Counted from the first letter of the stretch, positions 40,446 through 51,350 are shown. The stretch: DNA of 64,000 nt from Notamacropus eugenii (GCF_028372415.1 NC_092875.1:34056817-34120816), one strand, 5' to 3'. Notes: generated by a model not told the origin, from the letters alone. Numbers and translations: made by a program.

Positions 40446-40680
40446 CCCACCAACACCTGGCCCACCTCAGAGGATTTATCCCTCCTTAATCCAGTCCAGA
40501 GCCTTTCACTCTCGTTTTTGCATCAGCACCATCCTCATCAAATTGCAGATACCCTAAGAATCTCACCCTGGTCCTATTAGCATTACAATAAAGCCTTGTG
40601 ACTTTGACTGAATGGAAGCTTGAGTGTGTGAATTTATTCCAGGTAGACCCCCACCCCCCACCCCATGCCTTGACATTTCA
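40446..40680 (+). mobile_element. LTR fossil, family A, right part
   Basis: Continues 36350-36687: ccctccttaatccagtccag, then AATAAA at about 40588, then U5 (gaatttattccaggtagacc) matching the U5 of the copy at 2395-2835. Confidence 0.65.
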
Positions 40681-41445
40681 GGGTTCCCAGCAACCCCAAA
40701 CCACATCAATATTATTGCCTCAGATCGACTTTGGAATGAACTAAAAAGCCTAGGTCATTTTCTTCCCCTCCTGTAACAACATCCTTACACTTTCTGGAGA
40801 CTATGCCCTGCTCCTCCCTTATATTGGTCCTCCCAAGGAGAATGAACCCATTTGTCTTGGGAACTCAGTCAGTGACTGAGCTATGCTGATTGCTGACACC
40901 TTATTTAACCTACAAGCTTTACTGAGAGGCATATCATGCCTCATATTTATTCTGCCATCTACAAGGCAGCCAAAGCCTACCCAGGCATCTTGCCACCTTC
41001 CTGCCACAGGCCCAGTGCCTACCTTCTCCTAACCCCCAAATGCTACATTCTCCCTTTATTTCTGAGAATTACCATTGCAACCCTCATGGTCAGGAAAATT
41101 AACTCTCCTCTTATTCACCCTCCCTGCAGCTCACTAGGCCCAAATCCCTTCCCTACTAGGGAACCTGGTCTGTCTCATTCTACTCAAAAGGTTTTTTAAA
41201 AATAGCAAATAGGCCATCACTCACCTACATACAAGAGTTTGCTGATAATAGCTTAACAACCGCTCTTCAAAACAAACAAATATGTACTCAGTGTACACTT
41301 TTAAATTTAACATTAACATTTTTCTCCATCATTTTCTTGATTCTAGCCAATTGGCAATATAATAAATCAGAAATATAAATCTTCATATTGAAAATATGAG
41401 CTCTCCAGAATGGAAGCTGCTGAGGAGCAGAGATTGTCACATTTT
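40681..41445. other. Unclassified sequence
   Basis: No gene. At 41315-41375 lies repeat E copy 2 (ttaacatttttctccatcat, then caatataataaatcag), related to 31285-31355. Confidence 0.4.
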
Positions 41446-41449
41446 TCCA

Positions 41450-41528
41450 GGGGTGGGGAACCTTCTAGCCTTGGGGCTACATGTGTCCCTCTAGGTCCTC
41501 AAGTGCAGCCTTTGGGCAAAATCTCTGC
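41450..41528. mobile_element. hAT-type MITE, left half only
   Basis: caggggtggggaaccttcta then tccctctaggtcctcaagtg. Same family as 3107-3302. Confidence 0.7.
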
Positions 41529-41529
41529 T

Positions 41530-41805
41530 TTTCCTGCATCAGTCTCTCTGCTAATCTCCAATCTTAATACTTGACCTGGATGTCCAGTAGACATTTTAAA
41601 CTTAGCTTACCCAAAACTTAGCCCCCCAAACCCACTCCCCTCCTCCCTTCCCTATTACTATAGAGAACAATGCTGTCCTCCCAGTCCCTCACTTCCTAGG
41701 GCTCATCTTGGATTCCTCACTATCTCTCACCTCTCACATCCGAGCTGTTGCCAAGGCTTGTCAATTACTCCCAACACATAGTAGGCACTCAACATCTATT
41801 GACTA
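41530..41805 (+). mobile_element. L2 LINE coding fragment
   Basis: gtccagtagacattttaaac, cctattactatagagaacaa, gggctcatcttggattcctc, gagctgttgccaaggcttgt. The end jumps to the L2 3' signature cacatagtaggcactcaa, so about 0.9 kb of L2 is deleted in between. Confidence 0.8.
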
Positions 41806-42109
41806 TCTGAAATACTTGTCAATTCAATTTGTATACACTAAATTATCAAAAATTTAGACTAAGCTTGTGAAATAGGGAGGAGTTTGTGGCATATGCTGAA
41901 TTAATGAATTTAGTCATATTGAACAAACACCAGGGATGCTCTCCCATGCATGCATGCATGTCACACTGGAAAAGTCTCTTATGGAATATTTTAAAGGAAA
42001 AGCCATTTTGCTAGCTCCAAGTACATAAAATAACTCCAGCCAGGACTGTCGAGAAATTCTATTTGTCCTGGCACACAGAAGAATTTGTCTAACTTTTATA
42101 GCACAATTA

Positions 42110-42255
42110 GAATCATTGAATCATATATCCATAGAGCTTTAAGGGGCCTAGGAGGTCATCTAGTCCAACTCTCTCATTTTACAAAGGAGGAAACTGAAGC
42201 CCAGAGAAGTTAAGGGACTTATTCAAGGTCATACAGATAATAAGTGTGGGAGTCC
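42110..42255 (-). mobile_element. MIR3-like SINE
   Basis: tagagctttaaggggcctag, gaggtcatctagtccaactc, then gaagcccagagaagttaagg. Confidence 0.75.
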
Positions 42256-42384
42256 CATGGTTGGCACCTAGTCCAATGGGTGCTTCTAGCATATAAACAT
42301 TCTCCTTCTCTCTCTAAGCTTGCTCATTTGCTTAGCATAAGCCTTTCAGACTGATAATGGGAGGGTAAACTCCTGTCCAAAGAT

Positions 42385-42420
42385 CCACCAGTCAGTAAGC
42401 ACTTATTAAGTACCTACTAG
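42385..42420 (-). mobile_element. L2 3' end, left part
   Basis: tcagtaagcacttattaagt, then acctacta. It resumes at 42661 (ggtgccatacattatgctat, then gttggggatgtgaataa). Confidence 0.75.
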
Positions 42421-42660
42421 GAGGCAGCTAGGTGGCACCATGGATAGAGAGCATGGAGTCAAGAAGATGAATTCAAATAAAGCCTCAGACACTAACTGGC
42501 TGTGCAACCCTGGGCAAGTCACTTAATCTCTGTTTGTCTCATTTTCCTCTGGAAAATGAGCTGAAGAAGGAAATGGCAAACCACTCCAGTATCTTTGCTA
42601 AGAAAACTCCACGTACAATGTGGTCCACAGGGTCACAAAGAATTGGACCCAACTAAACAA
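42421..42660 (+). mobile_element. MAR1-like SINE inside L2
   Basis: Head ggaggcagctaggtggcacc, middle gaaatggcaaaccactccag, tail gggtcacaaagaattggacc. Confidence 0.9.
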
Positions 42661-42939
42661 GGTGCCATACATTATGCTATGTTGGGGATGTGAATAATTA
42701 GACTGGTAGTCAGGGAGGAGGGCTCTGAGTTTCTGAAACTCTGAATGGGCTTCTGAGTTAGTTATCTCCTGCCTGGAAAGTTTTCCCTCCTCCCCTCTAT
42801 CTTACAGAATCCTTGCTTCCTTTAAGGTTCTATTTGGGTATTTCCCATAGGAATCTTGTTCATGATCTCTTACCTTGCCTCAAATATTATACTGTATTTA
42901 CTTAAGTTACTTAACAACAAACATTGTGTTCCTCTAGAA

Positions 42940-43078
42940 TAAAAGTTCTCAAACATTTTTGATGACAGGACCCCTTTATACTCTTAAAAATTATTGAAGA
43001 TCCCAAAGAACTTTTGCTGATGTGTGTCACATCTATCAATATTTACTGTATTAAAAATAAAACAAATAAATTTTTATT
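42940..43078 (+). mobile_element. hAT-Charlie element (MER5A-like), left part
   Basis: gttctcaaacatttttgatg, gacccctttatactcttaaa, tatcaatatttactgtatta: matches mammal-wide MER5A. It continues after a SINE at 43334-43745. Confidence 0.85.
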
Positions 43079-43333
43079 GTTGTTGTTCACTCATTTCAGT
43101 CAACTCTGACTCTTCATGACCCCATTTGGGATTTTCTTGGCAAAGATACTAGAGTTATTTGCCATTTCCTTCTCTAGCTCATTTTTCAGATGAGGAAACT
43201 GAGGCAAACAGAGTGAAGTGACTTGCCCAGGGTCACATAGCTGGTAAGTGTCTGAGGTCACATATTTGAACTCAGAAAGATGAGTCTTCCTGATTCTAAG
43301 CTCAGTGCACTATTACTCTGCAGCCATGCTGCA
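43079..43333 (-). mobile_element. MAR1-like SINE inside Charlie element
   Basis: Tail ttgttgttcactcatttcag, box gacttgcccagggtcacata. The flanks share aattttta. Confidence 0.85.
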
Positions 43334-43745
43334 TATGAATTTTTAAAAATTTAATAATAACAATTTTAATAATTATAAATACATTTAATAAGTCACTATA
43401 AATGACAAACCCATTGCATGTTAACACAAATAACATGTTTTTGTGAAAATAATTATATTTTCCAAAAGAAAAAATTAGTGAGAAGAGTGGCATTATTTTA
43501 TATATTTTTGAAAATCTCTTTAATGCCCGGGTTAACAGAAGCTAAGCGGATTCTCCTATCTGCTTTGGCCTTCAAGCTGCTGTGATATGCTATTTTAGTT
43601 GAAGCAGATGATGAAAATCTGGCCTTACGCAGATGGGTAGTTGAAAAGGAATGGAATATTTTGATAAGCAAATAACATGTTAGTATTATTATGAAAATAA
43701 GTTTGACCTGAAACTGTCTGGGGACAACATGAGAACTGCTGAACC
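43334..43745 (+). mobile_element. hAT-Charlie element, right part
   Basis: aacccattgcatgttaacac, tagtgagaagagtggcatta, aaatctctttaatgcccggg, then gaaaatctggccttacgcag. This is the internal part of a Charlie1/MER5-related transposon, longer than MER5A alone. The minus-strand frame 43827-43498 is not a transposase that I recognise. Confidence 0.7.
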
Positions 43746-43769
43746 ACTGATCTGATAGAATATAAGCTC

Positions 43770-43865
43770 TTTGAAGGGAGGACTGGTTTTTCATTTTTTC
43801 CCCAGTATCCAGAACTGGGCTTGGCACATAATAAACACTAAATAAATGTTTGTTGTATTTAGTTG
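43770..43865 (+). mobile_element. L2 3' end
   Basis: taagctctttgaagggagga, tgggcttggcacataataaa, then aaataaatgtttgttgta. Confidence 0.8.
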
Positions 43866-43889
43866 AAATAATTTGAGATGAAGCTACAG

Positions 43890-44010
43890 TTAATCAATCA
43901 ATGAACACTGATTCAACACTATGTGCTAGGCACTGTACTAGGTGCTGAGGATACAAAGACAAAAAATGAGAAATCCACCCTTGTAGCTTACATTCTATTA
44001 AAGCTGCAAA
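43890..44010 (-). mobile_element. L2 3' end, tail to tail with the previous
   Basis: tcaatcaatgaacactgatt, gctaggcactgtactaggtg, then gtagcttacattctatt. Confidence 0.8.
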
Positions 44011-44079
44011 AACAAAGCCAAAAAAATGTGTCTGCTCATAAGGAGTTTACAAGAGGACCTGTATTTGCAAATCAGACCG

Positions 44080-44157
44080 AAAACTAGGAGACCTTGGGTT
44101 TGACACAGTTTATCTCTGGCCCTCAGTTTCTCCCTCTGTAAAATAAAAGTGTCGGAT
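44080..44157 (+). mobile_element. MIR3-like SINE, split by a MAR1 copy
   Basis: agaccttgggtttgacacag then tccctctgtaaaataaaagt. It resumes at 44396 with ttggactgtatgatctctga, then ggtcctgtctagg. Confidence 0.7.
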
Positions 44158-44395
44158 GTTGTTGCTCACTTGTGTCTGACTCTACATGACTCATTTTGGA
44201 TTTTCTTGGCAAAGATACTGGAGTGGTTTTTGGCACCTCCTTCTACAGCTCATTTTACAGATGATGAAATTGAGACAAACAGGATTAAGTGACTTGCCCA
44301 GGGTCACACCACTAGTAAGTGTTTTTGAACTCAAGATGAGTATTCTTGACTCCAGGTCCAGCACTTTATCCACTACACCAGCTAGCTACCCTGGT
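44158..44395 (-). mobile_element. MAR1-like SINE inside MIR3-like SINE
   Basis: Tail gttgttgctcacttgtgtct, box gacttgcccagggtcacacc, head ccactacaccagctagctac. Confidence 0.85.
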
Positions 44396-44504
44396 GTTGG
44401 ACTGTATGATCTCTGAGGTCCTGTCTAGGTAAAAGTCTTACTCTCTTGGTGACAGGCTTCTAGCTCATGTTATGTGAGGATTAGGAGAAGGAACTGGGGG
44501 TGTT

Positions 44505-44735
44505 TATCTAGGTGGTGCATAGGATAGAGTCTGGAGTCAGGAAGACTCATCCTCATGAGTTCAAATCTGGCCCCTGACACTTACTAGCTGTGTGACCCTG
44601 GGCAAGTCACTTTAACCTGTCTGCCTCAATAAACCAGAGAAGAAAATGGGAAACCCCTCCAGTATCTTTGCCAAGAAAGCCCAAAATGGGGTCATGAAGT
44701 CGGACACCATTGAAAAATGACTGAACAAAATCTTG
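44505..44735 (+). mobile_element. MAR1-like SINE
   Basis: ttatctaggtggtgcatagg head, ctagctgtgtgaccctgggc box, ggggtcatgaagtcggacac tail. Confidence 0.85.
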
Positions 44736-45030
44736 GGGAAGAGAAGGTTAATGGGGGATATGCTAGCTGTCTTCCAGGGCAAACAGCTCTCACCATCAGA
44801 GGTGGGGAGCCTCCTTTTGCTTGACTCTGGCAGACAGAACCAGCAACAGTGGGTGGGAGTTGCCCCACAGTTATTGCTGCCCCGCAGTGGAATGGGCTGA
44901 GAAGCAGCTGGTTCTACCTTGTGGGAGGTCTCCAAGCAAAGCCTGAATGACCTCTTGTCAGGGATGCTATAAAAGGTATGAGCTTGAGTAGATGACCACC
45001 GCCCATTCCTCCAGGCTCTGAGATGCTGAG
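44736..45030 (+). mobile_element. L3/CR1 LINE 3' end
   Basis: gatatgctagctgtcttcca, gtggaatgggctgagaagca, ggaggtctccaagcaaagcc, tgacctcttgtcagggatgc: the L3 3' UTR in order. Confidence 0.8.
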
Positions 45031-45394
45031 TCTGTGAAACTGATCTCTCTGGTCAGTTACTGGCTTTGAAAGGAACCAGAATAGATTTGACATTTGTGCG
45101 CCACCTGGTGGCCCAGAGTGGCACGGCACCTCTGGTCATCAATTCACCCAACAAAGAAGGCTGGAATATTTACTGCATTCCCTACTGTAGGTAGGGATGA
45201 GAATGCGTCAGATGGATCTTCAGACCTAGATATTCTCAGGAAGCAGATAAGACACTCTCTGTCTGCTCTTCCTAAGGCAATGGTGTATAAGGTAGAACTC
45301 TGGATTTGGAAGAAAAAAAAGACCAAAGATTTTAATTTCTCTGAGTCTGCAAAATGAGGGGATTAACCTACAGATCCTGTCAAACTTTAATTCA

Positions 45395-45570
45395 GGGGTT
45401 CTTAGCATTTTTGTGTGTCCTGATCCCCTCGGGCAGTCAGTCTGGTAAACCATGGATCCCTTCTTAGAATCATGTTTTTAAATTCATAGGATTACAAAGA
45501 AAACTTATCCTATTGAAATAATTATCATATTTTAATGGGTTAATACATCCCACGTTAAGAACTCTTGCAC
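45395..45570. mobile_element. hAT-like non-autonomous DNA transposon
   Basis: aggggttcttagcatttttg, gaatcatgtttttaaattca, taggattacaaagaaaactt, acgttaagaactcttgc. Same family as 17935-18148. Confidence 0.7.
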
Positions 45571-45574
45571 TGAA

Positions 45575-45720
45575 TTCTACTGAATGCAGGAGAGGGACCC
45601 TGGCTTTACCCTTACAGGATGTGTGAATTTCACCATAGTCTCCCTCTCTAGGCCTCGCTTCCTCCTCTGTAAAATGAGAGGCTGAGTAAAGTTTAACTGC
45701 CCTTCTAATGCTAATTGAGT
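45575..45720 (+). mobile_element. MIR SINE
   Basis: ggatgtgtgaatttcaccat then ttcctcctctgtaaaatgag. Confidence 0.6.
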
Positions 45721-45814
45721 CTTCATTTGATCACCTCTACCGAATCCTTGAAAATACTCATTTGCAATTAAAGACAGACTTGAGTATATATTTTTTAACA
45801 GCTGATATGGTTAA

Positions 45815-46075
45815 TTTTCTTTTTTAATTCATCTAATTTTTATTGACACTTTTTTATATTATATTCATTTCCAAACATAACCTTCCCCCTTCTCCTTACA
45901 AGAGAGTCATTTCTTATAACAAATATTTCAAAAGAAAGAGGGGGGAAAATCAGCTTTGAATAATCTAACTGCAGCAAGTAGCCTTTGATTTCCCAGAGAG
46001 AGGGGGACATCTTTCCCCCTAAGAGATCTAGGGATACTCCTGAGAGGTTGCTCTCATTCATTCCCCCTAGTCAGC
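45815..46075 (-). mobile_element. L1 LINE 3' UTR (old)
   Basis: cttttttatattatattcat, tccaaacataaccttccccc, gagtcatttcttataacaaa: similar in pattern to the other L1 3' ends, strongly diverged. Confidence 0.5.
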
Positions 46076-46089
46076 TTTTAATGACTAGT

Positions 46090-46345
46090 ACTCTGGTTTT
46101 ATTTAAACAATAAATATCAAAAAGCTTTCACAAAGGGATATTGACTTTGAAGGTATAACAAGAACAAAATATTTACCCCCTAAATAATTTTACTCTTGAA
46201 GGGGCACATTCTCCCATACTACCTCAATCTCTGTTGAGAGTAGACTCAGCACAGATTCTACATTATATTGGTTCTACCAAGGTCACATCCAGATGTGGCA
46301 GTCTAGCCAGATGAATCCTGTCTCCGCAACAGCTGGGCTGGGTAC
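46090..46345 (+). repeat. Unnamed repeat D, copy 2
   Basis: See 28590-28815. It sits between two L1-like segments, so it may have inserted into an L1 copy. Confidence 0.5.
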
Positions 46346-46770
46346 CAACATTTTTTTAGTAGTTACAGACATTAGGTTCCTGATCCTGCTTACTTCACTC
46401 CGTATCAGTTCATAGAAATCATTAGATGCTTCTCTGAAGTCTTCCTACTCATTGTTTTTTACAATACAGTCCTATTTCATTACTTTCACGGGCTACAGTT
46501 TGTTTGGGAACTTGCTTTGTTTACAGTGCAATTCAATAAACATAGTACCTGCTACATGTTAGGCACAGTGCTAAGCACTGGGGATACAAATAAGAAAAGG
46601 AAAGCTGGGTCCTGGCCTCAAGGAACTTATAATCTAATAGGAAATCTACAGTTCTTTCTCCACACAAAAAGTACTTCTCTGAACATATTGGTTTGGGACC
46701 TTTCTTTCAGGCTTTGACTTTCTTGGGGTATATGCCCAACAGTGGGATCTCTGGGTCAAAGGGTACAGAT
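46346..46770 (-). mobile_element. L1 LINE fragment (old), with L2 3' end inside
   Basis: ctgcttacttcactccgtat, gtctgaagtcttcctactca-like segment, then tggggtatatgcccaacagt and gatctctgggtcaaagggta: reverse L1 ORF2 end. 46520-46645 within it is an L2 3' end. Confidence 0.65.
46520..46645 (-). mobile_element. L2 3' end inside L1
   Basis: attcaataaacatagtacct, gttaggcacagtgctaagca, ctggggatacaaataagaaa, ggaacttataatctaatagg. Well preserved. Confidence 0.8.
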
Positions 46771-46879
46771 AATAAATTAGTCACTTGTTAAAATAAGTCA
46801 CTCAACTTCTCTTACCTCAGTTTCCATATTTGTAAATGAGAGTGGAACTAGATTGTATCATACAGCCAAGCACAAAAAA

Positions 46880-48445
46880 GGTAGGAAGGGGAGAAATCCC
46901 AGTAAGTGGAGGTAAAATTAGAGTCAGAGGATCTGGCTCTGCTTCTTGGGCCAGTGACTCACCTCTCTGGGCCTTAATCAATTGAAGGAGCTGGTCAAGA
47001 GAGGACCTAGAGTAATTTCCAGCTGAAGATCTCCTCTTTCTGTCCCAATCTCCCTCCCTCTCTCTCTTTTGTTGGCTCATGACGGTAGTAGTCTGAATTG
47101 GGAAAATCACTTCTCACTTTGGGCTAGCTTCTCTCTCTCAAACTTGAACTTAGTTTTGATTATTTGATCAATAATGGTCCTGAATCAAACAGCATGGAAA
47201 TACAGATAGGAGCTAATACGTGTATAATTAGGACTTCTCTGGGCATGTCCAGCTATCCTCACATAGATTCCAATTTGATTGTTTGTCTGTGACTTTAAAA
47301 CTGATTGACTGTGATCTGACTACACACTTAGTATTATTGGCCATGCCCAGCATGGATGCCATGAACTGAACAGATGAGGGGTACAGGACCCTCTTACTCC
47401 CAGCTCTGAGAAATAGGCTTGCGGAGTTGCTTTTGTTCTGTGTTATTTTATCATCATAACTTTCAGGGGCCAGAGGTGATCCCCATGGGACCAGGAATTT
47501 GAGCAACCTTAGAGCCAGGATTGTAGGCAGAGTAATGCAGTCAGTCTAGCATGGAAGCCCCAAGAAGCCAGGTTGGATTTTGGATTTAGAACTGAGATTG
47601 TGCTCCATAGGAATGGAGCTAAGCTATGGATCTAATCCCCTTCACCTCCCTAGAAACTGAGGTGGTACAGGGGGAAAAGGGGATTTATGCCTCCCATGTA
47701 TTGGGGGGATAAATTTCTATATTTGTGATTATAACTTGTGAAGTAAGTATTTCTGTGTAAAAGCTAATATATTAGTGGCTAATGGAACTTAGGTACAGAG
47801 ACCACTCCCTTCAATTGAGAGAACATCACTGGGGGCTGGAACCACTGGCAGATCTAGACACTCCAAACCCCCTTAAAAGATTTCTCCTGAGGGGGAAATG
47901 GTAAAATCTAACATACTTGGCCTTCAGGCGGTAGAAGCCAGGATGGTCTGTGTTACACATGGTAGAGTAGGCTATAATATGAGTGCGGTTATAGCCTCCT
48001 TTCCTCTCTTTCCTCTTCCATTCTCCCCATCAGTTAGTCAGAGGGGAGAAATAAGATGCTAGTTAAGTGGGAGTTTTCCAGACAGTGGCTCTCAGGCAAA
48101 AGGGGAAGTCCAGGGGCTGTAGATTGTACTCCAGTCATCTCACCAAGCAAGAATCTGCTGTTTTGATCTGACCTGCTCTCTGCCCCTCAGCCTAGCCCAG
48201 ACATCCACTCTCATTTTGCTTCCAGCTGAGCAGTTCTCTGGTCACTGCCTTAAGTAGCAAGAAGGCCGTGTGCCTATCCCAAGCTCCCTGCCAAGCATGA
48301 GAAGAGAAGGGAAGAACCAGATGTAATCACATGTTCTCCTCCTTCTCTATTTCTCTGGGTAGCTACTTTCTGGAGGGAAGGCCTTTCAAGGTCAAAAGTT
48401 CCCCCAAACTTGGGGAATTTGGGGCAGTATGCATATCTGTGACAC
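46880..48445. other. Long stretch without recognised genes or repeats
   Basis: About 1.5 kb in which I name nothing. There are short open frames with no family resemblance and no clear splice signals around them. It may be unique sequence. Confidence 0.4.
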
Positions 48446-48454
48446 CCATTATCC

Positions 48455-49410
48455 AATCAGTCAATCAACCATTGAGAATATATTAACCACCTACGATGTG
48501 CCAGGCACTATGCTAACGGCTAGGGATACAAAAAAAGGCAAAAGACCATCTTTTCCCTCAAGGAGCTTACAAGGTGAAACACCAATAACAAATATAGACA
48601 AAGCAAGCTATAGATGAGATAAATAAGAAATAATTAGCATAGAAAAGGTGCTGGAATGAATTAAAAGGGGCTGGGAAAGGTTTCCTGTAGAAGATGGGAT
48701 CTTAGTTGGGACAGAAAGGAAGCCAGGAGGGTCAGAGCAGAGCGGGGCAAGCACTCCAGGCATGGGAGACAGCTAGAGAGAAGGCCTGGAGCAGAAAGAT
48801 GGAGGGTCTTGTTGTGGAACAGACAGGAGACCAGAGTCACTGGATGGAAGAGTAAAGTGTAAGAAGACTGGAAAGGTAGGAGGGGGCTGGGTCACGAAGG
48901 ACTTTGAAGGACAAACACAGCATTTGATATTTGATGCTGGAGGTGATCCAAAGCTGCTGGAATTTACTGAGTAGGAGAATGTGAGAATTAGGAAAATTAC
49001 ATTGGAGGCTGAATCCATGAAGAACTGGGATGGGGAGAGACGCGAGACAGGCAGACAATGCAGGTGAGAGGAGATGAGGGGCCTGCACCCAGGTGGGGGC
49101 AGAATCAGAGGAGAGAAGGGGGAGGATTGGAGAGATGCTGCAAAAGTGACCAGTGACAGGCATTGGCAACAGCTTGGATGAGGAAGGGGTGAGAGGGAGA
49201 GAGGAGTCCAGGATGACACCTAGGCTGGGAGCCTGAGGGACTAGGAGGGTAGTGATGCCCTCTACAGTCACAGGAAAAGAGGAGCAGGGAGGATTTAGGA
49301 GAGAGTTCTGTTTTGGACATAGTGAGAGTGAGATGTCTACTGGACATCCAGTCTTAGATCAGAAAGGTCACTGGAGATGCAAGACTGGAGGTCAGCAGAG
49401 AGACTGGGGC
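48455..49410 (-). mobile_element. L2 LINE, about 950 bp of 3' end
   Basis: Long continuous reverse L2 copy. 3' end at 48455 (ccaggcactatgctaacggc), then gaaggcctggagcagaaaga and gaagactggaaaggtaggag. The minus-strand frame 49271-48837 includes LGVILDSSLPLTPSS, the L2 RT C-terminal signature (family VILDSSLSL). Frame broken by stops. Confidence 0.85.
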
Positions 49411-49425
49411 AGGAGAAGTAGTTAG

Positions 49426-49562
49426 CTAGATAGAGATAGATGGACAGGTAGAGAGAGAAGGACCGGTAGATAGGTAGAGAGATAGACAGGTAGAGAGATG
49501 GATAGGTAGGTGGATAGATAGATAGATGGATGGATGGATGGATGGATGGATGGATAGATAGA
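49426..49562. repeat. (GATA)n / (GGTA)n / (GATG)n microsatellite
   Basis: Tetramer repeats changing from GGTAGA blocks to GATG blocks, adjoining L2 sequence on both sides. Confidence 0.95.
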
Positions 49563-49680
49563 TATGACATTTATTAATTGCTTACTGTGAACCAGACACT
49601 GTGTTAAACCCTGGGAATACAAAAACAAACAGTGGGACAAGTTCCCCTCCTCAAGGAGGGCAGGCAACATCTAAAGGAAG
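49563..49680 (-). mobile_element. L2 3' end
   Basis: catttattaattgcttactg, accagacactgtgttaaacc, ctgggaatacaaaaacaaac. Confidence 0.8.
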
Positions 49681-49924
49681 CTAGAAGTAGGGGACGGTGG
49701 GTAGATGGAGCCTTGGATGGGGCGGCTGTGACTACAGTCAAGGTCCCTCCTAAAAGGGTGGTCTGAGGGAAGGAGTCACAGTTGGGCTCCTCAAGATGGA
49801 GATCTCCAAGTAGGAGGTAGAGAAGCCTGGACAGTAAGCGGGGCTGAGAATTTATTGCAGTAGCTCACGTCTTGCTGATGTGGGCCTGACCTGTGGCTCA
49901 GTGGAGAAAAGGTAACGGTCAGCT

Positions 49925-50050
49925 AGTCATTCAGCATTTATTAAGCTCCTACTGTGTATCAGGCACTGTGGCAAGCACTAGGACTACAAAGAAAGCTAAA
50001 AGACCATTCCCTGCCCTCATGAAGCTCACAGTCTAACAGGACAGGCACAA
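49925..50050 (-). mobile_element. L2 3' end
   Basis: agcatttattaagctcctac, atcaggcactgtggcaagca, then catgaagctcacagtctaac. Confidence 0.85.
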
Positions 50051-50349
50051 AGAAGTAATGGAGGCAGAAATGATGAGAGGCATCTGGCCCTCATCCTTCT
50101 AAATTTGGTCCCCACTGCTTGGAAAAGTGAGAATAGATGTTGAAACCGCAATGTCTAATGTTCAAACAAGCCACGATTTCCACTCAGGGTATCTAAACAC
50201 CACTCCAGTCTTTCATCATTCGCAGCCTAAAATTTGCAGAATATTAGGGATGCTGTGGACAATTCAAGTCATCTGAACATCAGTTGGATGAACTCCCTGG
50301 AAAGGCTACAATAGTGGTTTGCAAATGGAGGATGTGGTCTTGAAAGAGG

Positions 50350-50520
50350 GACTTGTCAAGGCCGTGTGGTGTATCAGGAAGACCTAGATTCAAATTCCAC
50401 CTTTGACTTCAGCAATTCACTTCCCTTTTCAGAGTCTCAGCTTCCTCATCTGTAAAATGGAGATGACAGAATACTGACCTACCTGGCAGAGTTGTCATGA
50501 GGATAAAACGAGATATGTGC
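50350..50520 (+). mobile_element. MIR SINE
   Basis: ggaagacctagattcaaatt, ctcagcttcctcatctgtaa, agttgtcatgaggataaaac. Confidence 0.75.
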
Positions 50521-50524
50521 AATT

Positions 50525-50660
50525 TAAAATCAACCAATAAACACTAATTAAGCACCTACTATGTGCCAGGCACAGTGCTGAGTGCTGGAGACACAAAAGA
50601 GGCAAAAGATCGTTACAGATCTAACATCTAATGAGGGCTTATGCTCTGATGGGATGTCAC
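50525..50660 (-). mobile_element. L2 3' end
   Basis: aatcaaccaataaacactaa, ctactatgtgccaggcacag, tgctgagtgctggagacaca. Confidence 0.85.
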
Positions 50661-50739
50661 ATAAATGTTCATTATTTTCCCAATAATTCCAGGGGGTAGA
50701 GGTCAGGATTGATGGGTAGATCAGTAATACCCTGCATAT

Positions 50740-50900
50740 AGGTCTACAAAACCTTGGGATGCTGCTGCTAGGTTAGGGATTATTATCCCCATTTTACAGA
50801 TTAGAAAACTAAGGCTTTGAGAGATGAATTCTTTACTTAATGGTCTTTACATCTAGTTCTTCCAAATCCAACATCATCACTCTTTCCTCTACTCCACACT
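50740..50900 (-). mobile_element. MIR SINE fragment
   Basis: attatccccattttacagat then tagaaaactaaggctttgag. Confidence 0.55.
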
Positions 50901-51104
50901 GTAGATTTTTGCTTAATGAAAAGAGGTCTTCTCAATAATTAGAGCAGCCAGGTGTGGAGGCCCTTCTTCTAGGGGAAGCTGAGATGGCATGGTGGCTTGA
51001 ACACAGGAGTGCTGAGTTGTGGTGGGTTTAACACCAATAAGGTGAGCTCAGGGAGAGGGGGAGGGGCCTTTGTTGGGTTTGCAAGATTTGAGCTAGAAAG
51101 AGCT

Positions 51105-51350
51105 TGTCTTTTTTGTTGTTTTCAGTTGTGTCTGACTCTTCATGACCCCATTTGGGGTTTTATTGGCAGAGATACTGGCGTGGTTTGCCATTTCCTTTTC
51201 CAGTTCATTTTACAGATAAGGAAACTGAGGCAAACAGTGTGAAATGACTCACTCAAGGTCATAAAGCTAGTATGAGGTCAGGCTTGAACTCAGGAAAGGT
51301 GAGTCTTTCTGACCTCAAGCTCAGAGCTCTATGCACTAAGGAGTCACATA
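51105..51350 (-). mobile_element. MAR1-like SINE
   Basis: ttgttgttttcagttgtgtc, ccatttccttttccagttca, gaggtcaggcttgaactcag. Confidence 0.85.
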
